A DNA stretch of 46,307 bases from Anaerovibrio sp. (GTDB lineage: Bacteria; Bacillota; Negativicutes; Selenomonadales; Selenomonadaceae): positions 1 through 46,307 of the forward strand of contig JAFVER010000178.1 in assembly GCA_017475925.1 (NCBI GenBank), written 5' to 3'. Shown here piece by piece: positions 1-7,266 of this stretch; within the stretch, counting starts at the first letter, position 1; the number at the start of each line of letters is the position of its first letter. The notes beneath the pieces are model-generated. The model saw only the letters and a list, made by a program, of their open reading frames with translations, was not told where the DNA came from and did not search any database. A program made the position numbers and the translations under genes.

Positions 1-102
1 AGCATCTTTGAATATATTGAGTCCTGGTACAATCGCCAGCGGACTCATAGTAGCTTAGGCTACAAGACACCAGCTGCAGTTCATGCAGAATGTGCGGCGT
101 AA
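1..102 (+). CDS. IS3-family transposase (OrfB), C-terminal end, partial
   Basis: The window opens inside a reading frame that ends at a TAA at 100-102. The 33 visible residues include WYNRQRTHSSLGYKTP, the hallmark C-terminal stretch of the DDE integrase-type transposase (OrfB) of IS3-family elements, followed by a short tail. The catalytic DDE residues lie upstream of the window, so intactness cannot be judged. A terminal inverted repeat follows directly. Confidence 0.9.
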   Translation, partial: SIFEYIESWYNRQRTHSSLGYKTPAAVHAECAA

Positions 103-141
103 AGTCGCACTTTCGGTGTCCACTTTATTGACATAAGACCA
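1..141 (+). mobile_element. IS3-family insertion sequence, 3' end with terminal inverted repeat
   Basis: The transposase stop is followed by 14 bases and then a 25-bp terminus at 117-141 whose complement starts TGGTCTTATGTCAATAAA, the usual TG...CA layout of IS3-family ends. The other end and any target duplication lie outside the window. The base after the terminus begins a dispersed-repeat copy (142-239), so the element seems to have jumped into that repeat. Confidence 0.75.
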
Positions 142-239
142 CCTTGGCAACCGGTGTGGGTAGGGAGAAAGCGCTCCACATTAGACATTTACCTAGCATA
201 AAAACATATATTATGCATGTGGAAAGTTTGAGTAAATAC
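142..239 (-). repeat. Dispersed composite repeat, left part (copy 1), cut by the IS3 element
   Basis: On the minus strand this holds the motif CTTTCCACATGCATAA, a diverged ATGCTAGGTAAATG, then CACCGGTTGCCAAGG. It matches in order the left part of the copy at 29491-29664. Similarity stops exactly at the IS3 terminus at 141. The motif ATGCAT-n-ATGCAT can form a small hairpin in better-preserved copies. Confidence 0.65.
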
Positions 240-255
240 AATTTATGACAATTGA

Positions 256-297
256 AAAGGCCGGGACACAATGAGAAAACATTTGTCACAGCCTTTA
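256..297 (-). terminator. Probable terminator of the tRNA-Gly gene
   Basis: Arms AAAGGC (257-262) and GCCTTT (292-297) enclose an inner imperfect stem around a GACA/TGTC pair. Read on the minus strand the hairpin is followed by TTTTC, and it lies just downstream of the minus-strand tRNA. Confidence 0.55.
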
Positions 298-307
298 GCT
301 TTTAGCC

Positions 308-381
308 TGGAGCGGGCGAGGGGAATCGAACCCCCCTCTAAAGCTTGGGAAGCTTCCATTCTACCAATGAACTACGCCCGC
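308..381 (-). tRNA. tRNA-Gly(CCC)
   Basis: The reverse complement folds as a standard cloverleaf. The acceptor stem is GCGGGCG (375-381) with CGCCCGC (312-318), and the discriminator is T. CCA is encoded at 308-310. The anticodon stem is GAAGC/GCTTT with loop TTCCCAA, giving anticodon CCC (reads GGG). The T arm contains GGTTCGATTCC. The D arm is GTTC/GAAT with the usual TTGGTA loop. Confidence 0.95.
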
Positions 382-430
382 GCTCACCCCTTCATTATAT
401 AATAATTTTTGATTTACAGCAACTATTTAT

Positions 431-560
431 TATAAAATGAGACTTGTTCAGTGGGAGCTTTAAACTCCCACTGAATATTAGTCAAATAAATTCTGAGCCG
501 TACGAGCGCTTATCTCCCACCTAAAGAGGAGGGAGATTTAGCGCCTCGTTAGCGTAGGGT
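431..560 (-). repeat. Dispersed composite repeat, right part (copy A)
   Basis: On the minus strand the order is CTACGCTAAC, a CTCCC/GGGAG hairpin region (CTTTAGGTGGGAG), GCGCTCGTACGGCTCAG, then the perfect end hairpin CAGTGGGAG-n-CTCCCACTG (450-473) and the tail AACAAGTCTCATTTTA. The copy overlaps the last codons of the FtsA-like gene and provides its TAA stop (538-540). The same order is seen at 3192-3320 and 32993-33220. Confidence 0.7.
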
Positions 561-3099
561 CAAGAAATGGGCTTTTTGTACTGTTTTTTGTGCTGTTCAG
601 GGCGGCACTTAGACCAGGTATGCTGTTTATTTTGTCAGCCAGCTTTATCTGGTCCCGCAATGCGGCTTCAGTCATCGGTGGATTGGCAAAGGCCGACTCA
701 GTTGGCGATATTGGCATACCAGCACTATCGGTGCCTGGTGCAGATGGATTTCCGGCTGTAGCTGTCGATGTGGTGGAGTCAAGCTTGGTTATGATTACAT
801 CCAGCTCATCACCATTTTTTACCGGATCAGTAAAATTAACCGGTTCCTTGTTTACCAAAATAGAGAAGGAAACCCTTGATGAAGCCGCTGGTGGCTCAAA
901 GCCAACAGCTAACAGCGCATCACTGACTGTAGTAACTGCTCTCAGGGATTTCATATACCTTATTTCAGCCCCATCCTCAATGATGGTTCCTATGCTTGCC
1001 GGATGGCCGTTGACCTCCAGTGAAACCGTGGAGGATGGTATTTTCCGTTCCTCTCCCTTGTAGTAAATGGTCATTGTGGCATCCAGCTCTGACAGATTCA
1101 GTACCATTCCCAGCTTTGGCTCTTCGGCCTCGGTGTATTCAATGTAATCATTTTCATGGACCTCAGTAGACAGGGTGGCTGGATTGTCATTCAGCATTAT
1201 TTCCGGGGTCATGGTGTACTGTGAGTCCTTGCCGTTTACCGTATATTTTACCTTTCGCCCCATTGGGGGGTAATTAAGGGTATTGAGTACGTCTCCCAGC
1301 AGTCTGGTGTCCCGGCTGACAATAATATCTCCATCCTTTAGAAGCTGACCTGGCTGGGCCGGCTGGTCATTAATGGTAAACTGGGCATCAATGGATTTTT
1401 CCTCCCCGTTGATGTAGACCTTGTAGGATGGTGGAATATCCAGCACATCACTTATGGTTATTTCCGGTTGAGTGCCGTTGGTTCCTGGTACAACCTCTAT
1501 ATGGTCGTTTTCATGAATGGCTGTATCCAGGCTGGCTGGTCGTCCGTCAATTTTCAGCTGAGCCAATGTTCCCATGGTGCCTGGAATGAATTTGTTTTCC
1601 CCGTTAATGGTGAGCATTGCTCCCAGACCAGGTCGTCCATTAAGCTTTTTCAGCTGTATCCCGGCATTTAAAAGAGCATCGGATATGGTAAGCTCACGGA
1701 AATTAAAGAGGCTGTATTCTTCATCATTTACGAAAACTCTTAAAAAGTGGAGAGAATTTTGGGCGGCAATGTTCAGGATACCCAAAGGCGTTACCGCATC
1801 AGGCTTCTTCAGTTCTGCCGGTATTTCCAGTATGCCGTCGATTTTTTCTGGATGGCGCACTGCCACACGACCGGCAGGCAGCCCCAGTATGTCACCAACG
1901 AATTTTGCAAGATTTGGTGTCAGGGCACCGCCACCGACTAAAATAACGGCCTGTGGCGAATCACTGCCATTGAGCTCCATTATTTGACCGGCAATAGCCT
2001 CAGCTAAATTCTGGATGTTCGGCATCACTGGGTCCAGAATTTCCTTGGCGGAAAGCTCGTATTCCATGCCTAAAATATCAGAGAATTTGGCGGATTTGCC
2101 ATCGGAGGCATCCCGCTTCAGCTTTTCAGCAACATTAAAGTCCAGGAGGAAGCGTTGAGAAATGGCTTCGGTTATTTCATCTCCAGCCTGTGGAACCATA
2201 CCATAGGCAATGACAGAGCCGTTTTTGGTGATGGCCACATCTGATGTACCGGCCCCAATATCCACAAGCACCAGGTTTAAATGCCGCATGGTAGGTGGAA
2301 TAAGCACGTTGATGGCGGCAATTGGCTCCAGGGTAAGGGCCCGCATATCCAGCTTGCTGGCCTGTAGGGCCGAGTGCATGGAGTCAATGACCTGTCGTGG
2401 CAAAAAGGTGGCTATAACAGTTGCTGTGGCAACCCGTCCCCGCTGGCCCACAAGGGTTTTTAGCTGAGTGCCGTCTAAATCATATTTTATGGTGCTGTAG
2501 CCTACGCAGTAATATTTTGTTGGATCATCAATGGTTTTTGAGGTAGCCAGCTTCGCCTGGGCAGCCTGTACACCGGCAAAATCCAGGGCGCGTTCCTGCT
2601 CCGTTGTTATGAGGCCATTGATTTCCATATCAGCCTCGGCTGTCATGGTATAAAGAGCTCGTCCGGCAGCGGCTACAGCGGCACTTTTCAGTGTACCGGT
2701 TTGCTTTACCAGCACCTTTTTTACTGATTCGATAATGGCGGCTACCTGAGGTACGTCGTGAATCTGACCATCAAGCATGGCACGGGTTTTATGCTCCTGG
2801 CGCTCAGAGGCTACAATATGGAGACCGTTAGCCTCCCGTTCTGCAACTATGCCGATGACGCTTCTGGTGCCAATATCCAGCGCAAAAATACGCTCTTTGC
2901 GCTCCTTGCGTTCCTTTATCTCTTTATCAGATTCAGTTTTTTTTGCACTGGCAGCACTTTTGGGTGGGCGTCCACGTCTGGCCGGCTTGGTCACCTTGGC
3001 TGCCTTTGAGGTTTTTGCTTCCGTTGATTTTGCTTTTGTCTTTCCGGTAGCTTTGGCAGCGGAACTGCCAGCTTCTTTTTTTGTTATGGAACTTTCCAT
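538..3099 (-). CDS. Long FtsA-like actin-fold protein with basic AT-hook-like N-terminus and C-terminal repeats
   Basis: This 853-residue protein belongs to the FtsA/PilM actin-like ATPase superfamily. Residues about 71-420 carry FALDIGTRSVIGIV (phosphate-1 loop), VDIGAGTSDVAI (phosphate-2) and VILVGGGALTPNL (adenosine motif). Residues 1-70 are Lys/Ala/Ser rich and include RRGRPPK (41-47), an AT-hook-like core. After the actin fold, about 430-790 holds at least five degenerate modules of the form NGxPAxLxTxIxENDxIE, which look like small beta-rich (beta-grasp-like) domains. Canonical FtsA is about 420 residues and ends in a membrane helix, which I do not see here. The start is supported by GAGGAG upstream of ATG 3099. 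The final residues and stop lie in a dispersed repeat. Long proteins of this type occur in Firmicutes as 'cell division FtsA domain' proteins; the role is unproven, and a DNA-binding or envelope function is only inferred. Confidence 0.85.
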   Translation of the reverse strand: MESSITKKEAGSSAAKATGKTKAKSTEAKTSKAAKVTKPARRGRPPKSAASAKKTESDKEIKERKERKERIFALDIGTRSVIGIVAEREANGLHIVASERQEHKTRAMLDGQIHDVPQVAAIIESVKKVLVKQTGTLKSAAVAAAGRALYTMTAEADMEINGLITTEQERALDFAGVQAAQAKLATSKTIDDPTKYYCVGYSTIKYDLDGTQLKTLVGQRGRVATATVIATFLPRQVIDSMHSALQASKLDMRALTLEPIAAINVLIPPTMRHLNLVLVDIGAGTSDVAITKNGSVIAYGMVPQAGDEITEAISQRFLLDFNVAEKLKRDASDGKSAKFSDILGMEYELSAKEILDPVMPNIQNLAEAIAGQIMELNGSDSPQAVILVGGGALTPNLAKFVGDILGLPAGRVAVRHPEKIDGILEIPAELKKPDAVTPLGILNIAAQNSLHFLRVFVNDEEYSLFNFRELTISDALLNAGIQLKKLNGRPGLGAMLTINGENKFIPGTMGTLAQLKIDGRPASLDTAIHENDHIEVVPGTNGTQPEITISDVLDIPPSYKVYINGEEKSIDAQFTINDQPAQPGQLLKDGDIIVSRDTRLLGDVLNTLNYPPMGRKVKYTVNGKDSQYTMTPEIMLNDNPATLSTEVHENDYIEYTEAEEPKLGMVLNLSELDATMTIYYKGEERKIPSSTVSLEVNGHPASIGTIIEDGAEIRYMKSLRAVTTVSDALLAVGFEPPAASSRVSFSILVNKEPVNFTDPVKNGDELDVIITKLDSTTSTATAGNPSAPGTDSAGMPISPTESAFANPPMTEAALRDQIKLADKINSIPGLSAALNSTKNSTKSPFLDPTLTRR

Positions 3100-3191
3100 G
3101 GAATTCTCCTCATATTTGTAAAATTTAAAAGGTTAATTGAATTATTTCGCGAATAAGTAATGTAGTGCGTTTTATGTGTAGCTACAATTTT

Positions 3192-3320
3192 ACCCTGCGC
3201 CAACGGGTGCCAAGGCTCCCTCATCTAAGGTGGAAGTCAAGCACTCGTACAGCTCAGGATTGATTCGATTACATTCAGTGAGAGTTTAAAGCCCTCCACT
3301 GAATGAGTCCCATTTTACCA
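3192..3320 (+). repeat. Dispersed composite repeat, right part (copy B), in the divergent intergenic region
   Basis: Same order as copy A: TGCGCCAACGGGTGCCAAG, CTCCCTCATCTAAGGTGG, AGCACTCGTACAGCTCAG, then the imperfect end hairpin CAGTGAGAG-n-CCTCCACTG and tail AATGAGTCCCATTTTA. It fills most of the 327-base gap between the divergent FtsA-like and FakA-like genes. The rest of that gap should hold both promoters; a TATAAT lies at 3371-3376 but no good -35 is visible. Confidence 0.7.
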
Positions 3321-3426
3321 CATAGAATGATGTTTATTCCACGTGAGGGTAAATTTCGTGAAATCACATGTATAATTATATATGATTTTTGAGAGCGAAT
3401 AAAGTGATGGAGGAATAAGTTTTGTT

Positions 3427-4701
3427 ATGGCAGGTATGAATGAAGTGATTACTGGCAGTGACTACAAGCGTATGATACTTGGGGCCTACAGTGAATTTCT
3501 CAATGAGTTTGAACAAATAAATGCTGTCAAGGAAAAAAGTACCTTTTTTTATTCCGGCAAGCCAGGGTCTGATGTGCTCAGAACCATGGGGGCGGCTGTT
3601 ATTCCCCTTAGTGAGGCGGTAAATGAAAGCATTGGCGGGTTGTCCCGTCGTGTGGCGGATGCATCGGTGCTGGGGGCCCGTGGTAATGCGGGAGTGATTG
3701 TATCCCAGATTTTACGGGGGCTGGCCAAGGGGCTGATTGGAAAATACACTGCAACCTCCCAGGAGTTTGGCAAGGCCTTTCAATATGGAATTTTATATGC
3801 TCAAAAGGCGGTTCCTGATGAAAAGAACCGTCCTATAATCGTTGCCTCAAAGGTAATGGCCAAGGGGGCCTATGATGCGGTGAAGGCAGGACTTCACATC
3901 AGTGAGGTGCTTATTGCTGCCATTAAGGCGGGTACTGATTCCTTTACCAAGGACATGGATTGCGGTGAAAAAATAATGCAGGTGTTTTTGGCCGGATGTC
4001 TGAAGGGTCTTCAGGGGGATTTTTCATTGCCGCCGCTGGATTTTGCCAGCAAGCTGTACGAGGCAAAGGGGGTAATAAGTCCCCAGTATGATATTGCCCG
4101 GCCGTATTGTGTAACCTTTATGGTGGCAAATCCCAAGCTGTCAGTACCGTTGATTGAAAAGGAGCTGCAGGAGATTGGCAATTTTGTAGTGGTAGAGCGC
4201 CGCTTTAGGGCGATTTTTATACATATACATTCGGAGCATCCGGGGACGGTTTTGGAAAGAGCCGTTGCCTGGGGGCATGTGGGAGAAATTCATATAAATA
4301 TCATGGCAGAGCCTCATGCCATGGCTATGGTACAGCAAACCTGTATGGTTCCATTGGCACTTTTGACTGTGGCTGACAGCAGAGAATGGGCCGAAAAATT
4401 GCAGGATGCCGGCGCTATGGTAATAGTGGATGGCAGTGATGAATCAGGGCCGTCGGTGGAGGAAATTGTCAATGCGGCCCACAGTGATATTGCCAGCAAG
4501 TATATACTCCTTACGGATTCAGAGCATTTGCGGCTGGTAATGCACCAGGCAAAAAGGATTTTGGGGGATAGGGTAAGTGTGGTGGTAGCTAACAATCATG
4601 AGGAACAGATTTATGCCGTCAGGGCATTTTTCCCTAATCTTACCATGGAGGAAAACACTGTCCAGATGAAGGAGGCAGTAAATAAACTGGCTTCCAGATA
4701 G
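3427..4701 (+). CDS. FakA/YloV-like DhaL-domain protein lacking the metal-binding motif
   Basis: This 424-residue protein resembles fatty acid kinase subunit A (FakA/YloV; DhaL domain, middle domain, DegV-like C-terminus). FakA transfers phosphate from ATP to FakB-bound fatty acid. The DhaL start ITGSDYKRMIL and the nucleotide-site LGARGNAGVIVSQILRG are clear. The family motif PVPDGDTGTNM, whose Asp residues bind Mg, is replaced at residues 40-50 by FFYSGKPGSDV, so two acidic ligands are Ser and Lys. The C-terminal part (YILLTDSEHLRLVMHQAKRIL) matches the nucleotide-like 'NNSNI' region of YloV. The protein is about 130 residues shorter than usual FakA (about 550). A role as a non-catalytic regulator or lipid-binding subunit is inference. 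It is divergent from the FtsA-like gene. Confidence 0.75.
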   Translation: MAGMNEVITGSDYKRMILGAYSEFLNEFEQINAVKEKSTFFYSGKPGSDVLRTMGAAVIPLSEAVNESIGGLSRRVADASVLGARGNAGVIVSQILRGLAKGLIGKYTATSQEFGKAFQYGILYAQKAVPDEKNRPIIVASKVMAKGAYDAVKAGLHISEVLIAAIKAGTDSFTKDMDCGEKIMQVFLAGCLKGLQGDFSLPPLDFASKLYEAKGVISPQYDIARPYCVTFMVANPKLSVPLIEKELQEIGNFVVVERRFRAIFIHIHSEHPGTVLERAVAWGHVGEIHINIMAEPHAMAMVQQTCMVPLALLTVADSREWAEKLQDAGAMVIVDGSDESGPSVEEIVNAAHSDIASKYILLTDSEHLRLVMHQAKRILGDRVSVVVANNHEEQIYAVRAFFPNLTMEENTVQMKEAVNKLASR

Positions 4702-5064
4702 TTTAATAAAATATTCCATTAAAAACCAATAAGGAGCTGCTGCCGAAGCAGCAACTCCTTTAAAGCGAGATTCCGTATGTCATCGTCCGTCAGGCTTAAC
4801 CTGTATGTTCAGGTGGGTATCCTAAGTAACAGTCTCTGCTATTCGTTCAGGACGATCCAGCATCCACTGCACAAAATCAGATTCCCTTATAAATAAGAGT
4901 CGGTTAGAGAATGAAAGGACTGACATAGAAGATGATCCCTCTTTGACAGTATAATACCACAGGAACAAGGTAATAACAAGACTTGACAAATAGCTATAAT
5001 AATGCGTAAGATTAAAGAATGAGCCACTAATATGAAATATGATTCAGGAAGGGTGAAGGCATAA
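4702..5064 (+). other. Intergenic region, 363 bases, without a recognisable gene
   Basis: It holds the hairpin at 4731-4760 and otherwise AT-rich DNA leading to the DUF3846 gene. TTGACA occurs at 4943 and 4983 and TATAAT at 4950 and 4995, but none of the pairs has promoter spacing. I see no tRNA, riboswitch or conserved reading frame. Confidence 0.5.
4731..4760 (+). terminator. Hairpin after the FakA-like gene, possible terminator
   Basis: AAGGAGCTGCTGC pairs with GCAGCAACTCCTT around a CGAA loop, with one C/A mismatch. It lies 29 bases after the stop codon. The following bases (TAAAG) are not a T-run, so it may be a weak or rho-assisted terminator or an mRNA-stabilising hairpin. Confidence 0.5.
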
Positions 5065-5673
5065 ATGAACAATGAACGGCTTATGCGGGCTATACTAATT
5101 GAGCCAGGCAAGGACCCGGCTATTATCAGACTTCCAGCGGCTCATGGCCTTCATGATGAAGCAATAAAAGATACCTTGGAGGGAAACTATGGCGCCGTGG
5201 AATTTTTTCAAATCCAACCTGGCATATCATTGTTTATTTTGGTAAATGATTTGGCTGCTACCCTGGGGATGAAGCCCAACCGTCGGTTTCCTGGTGCTGA
5301 TAGTGAGCAGATTATTTGGGGAAAGGCAATTTTTATTGCTGCCTACAATGGTGATGACGAAACTAAGGAGGGGACCTTGGATATGTCTGAGGAAACCTGC
5401 CTGATGTTTATGGAACAGATAAAGCTGAATTTTCCAATGTGTGATGGGACAGAGGAGCCCAGGCCGGAGGATACTTTGTATCATGATGAGGATGAGGAAG
5501 GTGCCCCGGCTCCTTATCGTTGGCTGGAGATTTCCAGACCATCGGCGTTGCCGGAGCCACTGGTGGCAGGACGGGTAAAGTTTTATCGTATGCCAGCCCA
5601 GGAGGTAATGGAGATAAACGACCGGTTCTTTAAAAAGGTGGCTGTTTATACTCCGGGCTCCAAGCTGAATTAG
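5065..5673 (+). CDS. DUF3846-like conserved hypothetical protein
   Basis: The product has 202 residues. Residues about 8-100 (RAILIEPGKDPAIIRLP, then LFILVNDLAATLGMKPNRR and GKAIFIAAYNGDDE) resemble the DUF3846 domain, known from phage and Firmicute proteins that start with 'vvePGk.p' and end with an 'i.G.ffivg' strand. The second half (about 100-202) is acidic, contains a Glu/Asp-rich loop (HDEDEEG) and is not recognised. No signal peptide, membrane segment or catalytic motif is visible. GAAGGG at about 5049 could serve as the ribosome site. Function unknown. Confidence 0.6.
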   Translation: MNNERLMRAILIEPGKDPAIIRLPAAHGLHDEAIKDTLEGNYGAVEFFQIQPGISLFILVNDLAATLGMKPNRRFPGADSEQIIWGKAIFIAAYNGDDETKEGTLDMSEETCLMFMEQIKLNFPMCDGTEEPRPEDTLYHDEDEEGAPAPYRWLEISRPSALPEPLVAGRVKFYRMPAQEVMEINDRFFKKVAVYTPGSKLN

Positions 5674-5772
5674 CTTTGAATTCAGGTTTACATACACCTG
5701 GCTTTCTGCAATTTATCTATGTGGGAAATTTAGTAAGATTATTAAAATTTACGTATTACAAGGAGATAGAAA

Positions 5773-6111
5773 ATGGATAAGATATACAGTGTGGCGGTTA
5801 GCTGCCGTGGGGCTAATGGCTGGGTTGAATATGACACCGAGGCAAAGACCGTAAAGGTTTTTTTAAATGATGAGAAGGCCGTGGCTGATGCAGAAAAATT
5901 TTTAAGTGAAAAGCACCAGATTAAAATTCCTCAGGCGTCCTTGTTGGATTTTGTGGAAAAGACGGTGGACCCCCTGGCTGATGTAGAAAGCTTCCAAACG
6001 GTGCTTACCCGCCTGTGGGAAAATACCGATGTACATGTGGACTGGAGCCGGCCAGTGGAGTACGTTCGTAAATATCCACATCTTTCTGATACAGTAAAAG
6101 CAACGAAATAA
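5773..6111 (+). CDS. Small conserved hypothetical protein
   Basis: The product has 112 residues and starts at ATG 5773 behind a good AAGGAG (5760-5765). It begins with a beta-rich segment (IYSVAVSCRGANGWVEYD, then KTVKVFLND) followed by a helical part ending KYPHLSDTVKATK. I do not recognise the family. No signal peptide or membrane helix is visible. It lies 99 bases behind the DUF3846-like gene in the same direction and is closed by a strong terminator, so the two may form one transcript. Confidence 0.7.
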   Translation: MDKIYSVAVSCRGANGWVEYDTEAKTVKVFLNDEKAVADAEKFLSEKHQIKIPQASLLDFVEKTVDPLADVESFQTVLTRLWENTDVHVDWSRPVEYVRKYPHLSDTVKATK

Positions 6112-6120
6112 CAGCATCTT

Positions 6121-6152
6121 AAAAGGCAATAGTGAAAAACTACTGCCTTTTT
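6121..6152 (+). terminator. Rho-independent terminator
   Basis: AAAAGGCA and TGCCTTTT form the outer stem and TAGT/ACTA the inner stem around GAAAA, followed by TTTTTTA. It starts 9 bases after the stop of the 112-residue protein gene. Confidence 0.85.
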
Positions 6153-6374
6153 TATTGTTCGTGTGGTGGCTGGTGGTCGTTCATCCAGTTCAAAGGAAGG
6201 TTATTTTAAATTCCTTTTTGCCGCCCCTGCCCTTTTCATAATGGGTTATATCTATTCTGTGAATGATCCCGTGCCAAAACAGCCGCTTTCCCTTCTGGGT
6301 CAGTTTGCTGTATATGCTTTCTATATCCATCTTCAAAAGCCATTTTATAATGTCTGACACCTTTTTGTCTTGCC
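6153..6374. other. Short intergenic stretch without a supported gene
   Basis: A 64-codon plus-strand frame (6163-6357, starting GTG) and a 35-codon minus-strand frame (starting with MAFEDGYRK) cross this stretch. Neither has a ribosome site or a family match I can see, so no gene is called. Confidence 0.45.
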
Positions 6375-6375
6375 C

Positions 6376-6404
6376 TTGCAGTTAGATAACAAATATGTTA
6401 TCAT
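6376..6404 (+). promoter_or_regulatory. sigma-A-type promoter of the toxin-antitoxin operon
   Basis: TTGCAG (6376-6381) and TATCAT (6399-6404) are separated by 17 bases and lie 23 bases before the toxin start codon. The operator palindrome at 6385-6402 occupies the spacer and reaches into the -10. Confidence 0.7.
6385..6402. promoter_or_regulatory. Palindromic operator, probable antitoxin binding site
   Basis: GATAACA-AATA-TGTTATC is a perfect 7-bp inverted repeat lying between the -35 and -10. HigA-type antitoxins autorepress by binding palindromes at such positions; binding here is inferred. Confidence 0.65.
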
Positions 6405-6426
6405 ATAGATATGAAAGGGGGATAAT

Positions 6427-6786
6427 ATGCACAAGATAATTTTTTATACTGACAGCAAAGGCAAATCCCCATTACTGGAATATATAGCAGAACTGGAAAA
6501 TAAGTCAGATAAGGGTAGCAGGATAAAGCTGAATAAAATTCGTGATTATGTTAAAGCATTATCGGTCAATGGTACATATTTACCGGAAAGGTATGCAAAA
6601 CACCTTGAAGGGGAAATATGGGAATTAAGGCCATTGAAAGACCGAATACTATTTGCTGGATGGCTTGACGGTGCTTTTGTCTTATTGCACAGCTTTGTAA
6701 AAAAGACACAGAAAACCCCTAAAAGGGAAATAGAACAGGCCAAAAGAGAACTTGCGGACTTAAAGGAAAGGGAGGGAAAGCCATGA
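6427..6786 (+). CDS. higB: HigB-like toxin of the RelE/ParE superfamily (Gp49-like)
   Basis: This 119-residue basic protein has the layout of the phage-derived Gp49/HigB family (mRNA interferase toxins that cut translated mRNA on the ribosome). It starts [18 protein letters not shown], continues with a helical pair, then [27 protein letters not shown], ending with [18 protein letters not shown], the conserved 'F.KKt.ktP..ei..A..r' tail. The start has AAAGGGGG (6413-6420) upstream. The stop overlaps the antitoxin start as ATGA (6783-6786), so the two are translationally coupled. Toxin-first order is typical for higBA. The upstream palindrome suggests autoregulation. Confidence 0.9.
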   Translation: MHKIIFYTDSKGKSPLLEYIAELENKSDKGSRIKLNKIRDYVKALSVNGTYLPERYAKHLEGEIWELRPLKDRILFAGWLDGAFVLLHSFVKKTQKTPKREIEQAKRELADLKEREGKP

Positions 6787-7079
6787 ACTACACAAAAAGC
6801 GGTTGCCCTATATGGGATGATGAATTTGACAGAGAACACTTTACTCCTGAGGAAATAGCAGCAAGCAATTTAAGGGTGGAAATAATAACAGCCATGATAC
6901 AGGCCAGGCGTGAAAAAGGACTCAGTCAAAGGGATTTGGAGGAATTAAGCGGTATAAAGCAGCCACAAATTGCCCGAATTGAAAAAGGGGACTCTAGCCC
7001 ACAGCTTGATACTTTGCTAAAAATGCTTGCAGCCATGGGGAAGACCCTTGCTGTTGTTCCATTACCGTCAAGAGCATAA
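6783..7079 (+). CDS. higA: HigA-like antitoxin, XRE-type helix-turn-helix protein
   Basis: This 98-residue protein has a Cro/C1-type DNA-binding domain at about residues 30-90 ([44 protein letters not shown]). The N-terminal 30 residues ([19 protein letters not shown]) probably bind and neutralise the toxin. It starts inside the toxin stop codon and should autorepress the operon through the palindrome at 6385-6402. Assignment rests on the toxin-antitoxin layout plus the HTH; partner specificity is inferred. Confidence 0.9.
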   Translation: MNYTKSGCPIWDDEFDREHFTPEEIAASNLRVEIITAMIQARREKGLSQRDLEELSGIKQPQIARIEKGDSSPQLDTLLKMLAAMGKTLAVVPLPSRA

Positions 7080-7210
7080 TAATACCTTATTCATAAGGAA
7101 AAGCTAACAAGAGAAGGGGTAAGGAGCTAATTCGTAAAATATTGCTTTTAAATATCATACTCTGTGGAGTACGTAAAGGCTCATCCCACCTTGGATTAAG
7201 ATGAAAAAGG

Positions 7211-7250
7211 AAAAGACAGGTAGAGAGAATGTAAGCTTTACCTGTCTTTT
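7211..7250. terminator. Bidirectional terminator between higA and deoC
   Basis: AAAAGACAGGTA (7211-7222) pairs perfectly with TACCTGTCTTTT (7239-7250) around a 16-base loop. It is followed by T on the plus strand and by TTTTCC on the minus strand, so it can serve both converging genes. Confidence 0.85.
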
Positions 7251-7266
7251 TGTATGCACTTTTTTC

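Noticed and set aside
4943..5000. TTGACA and TATAAT boxes before the DUF3846 gene
   Set aside because: Each TTGACA is only 1 or 6 bases from the following TATAAT, and other pairings are far from 17 bases, so no promoter is called.
6163..6357. Plus-strand 64-codon frame between the 112-residue protein gene and higB
   Set aside because: Starts with GTG right after a terminator T-run, has no ribosome site and no similarity I can see.
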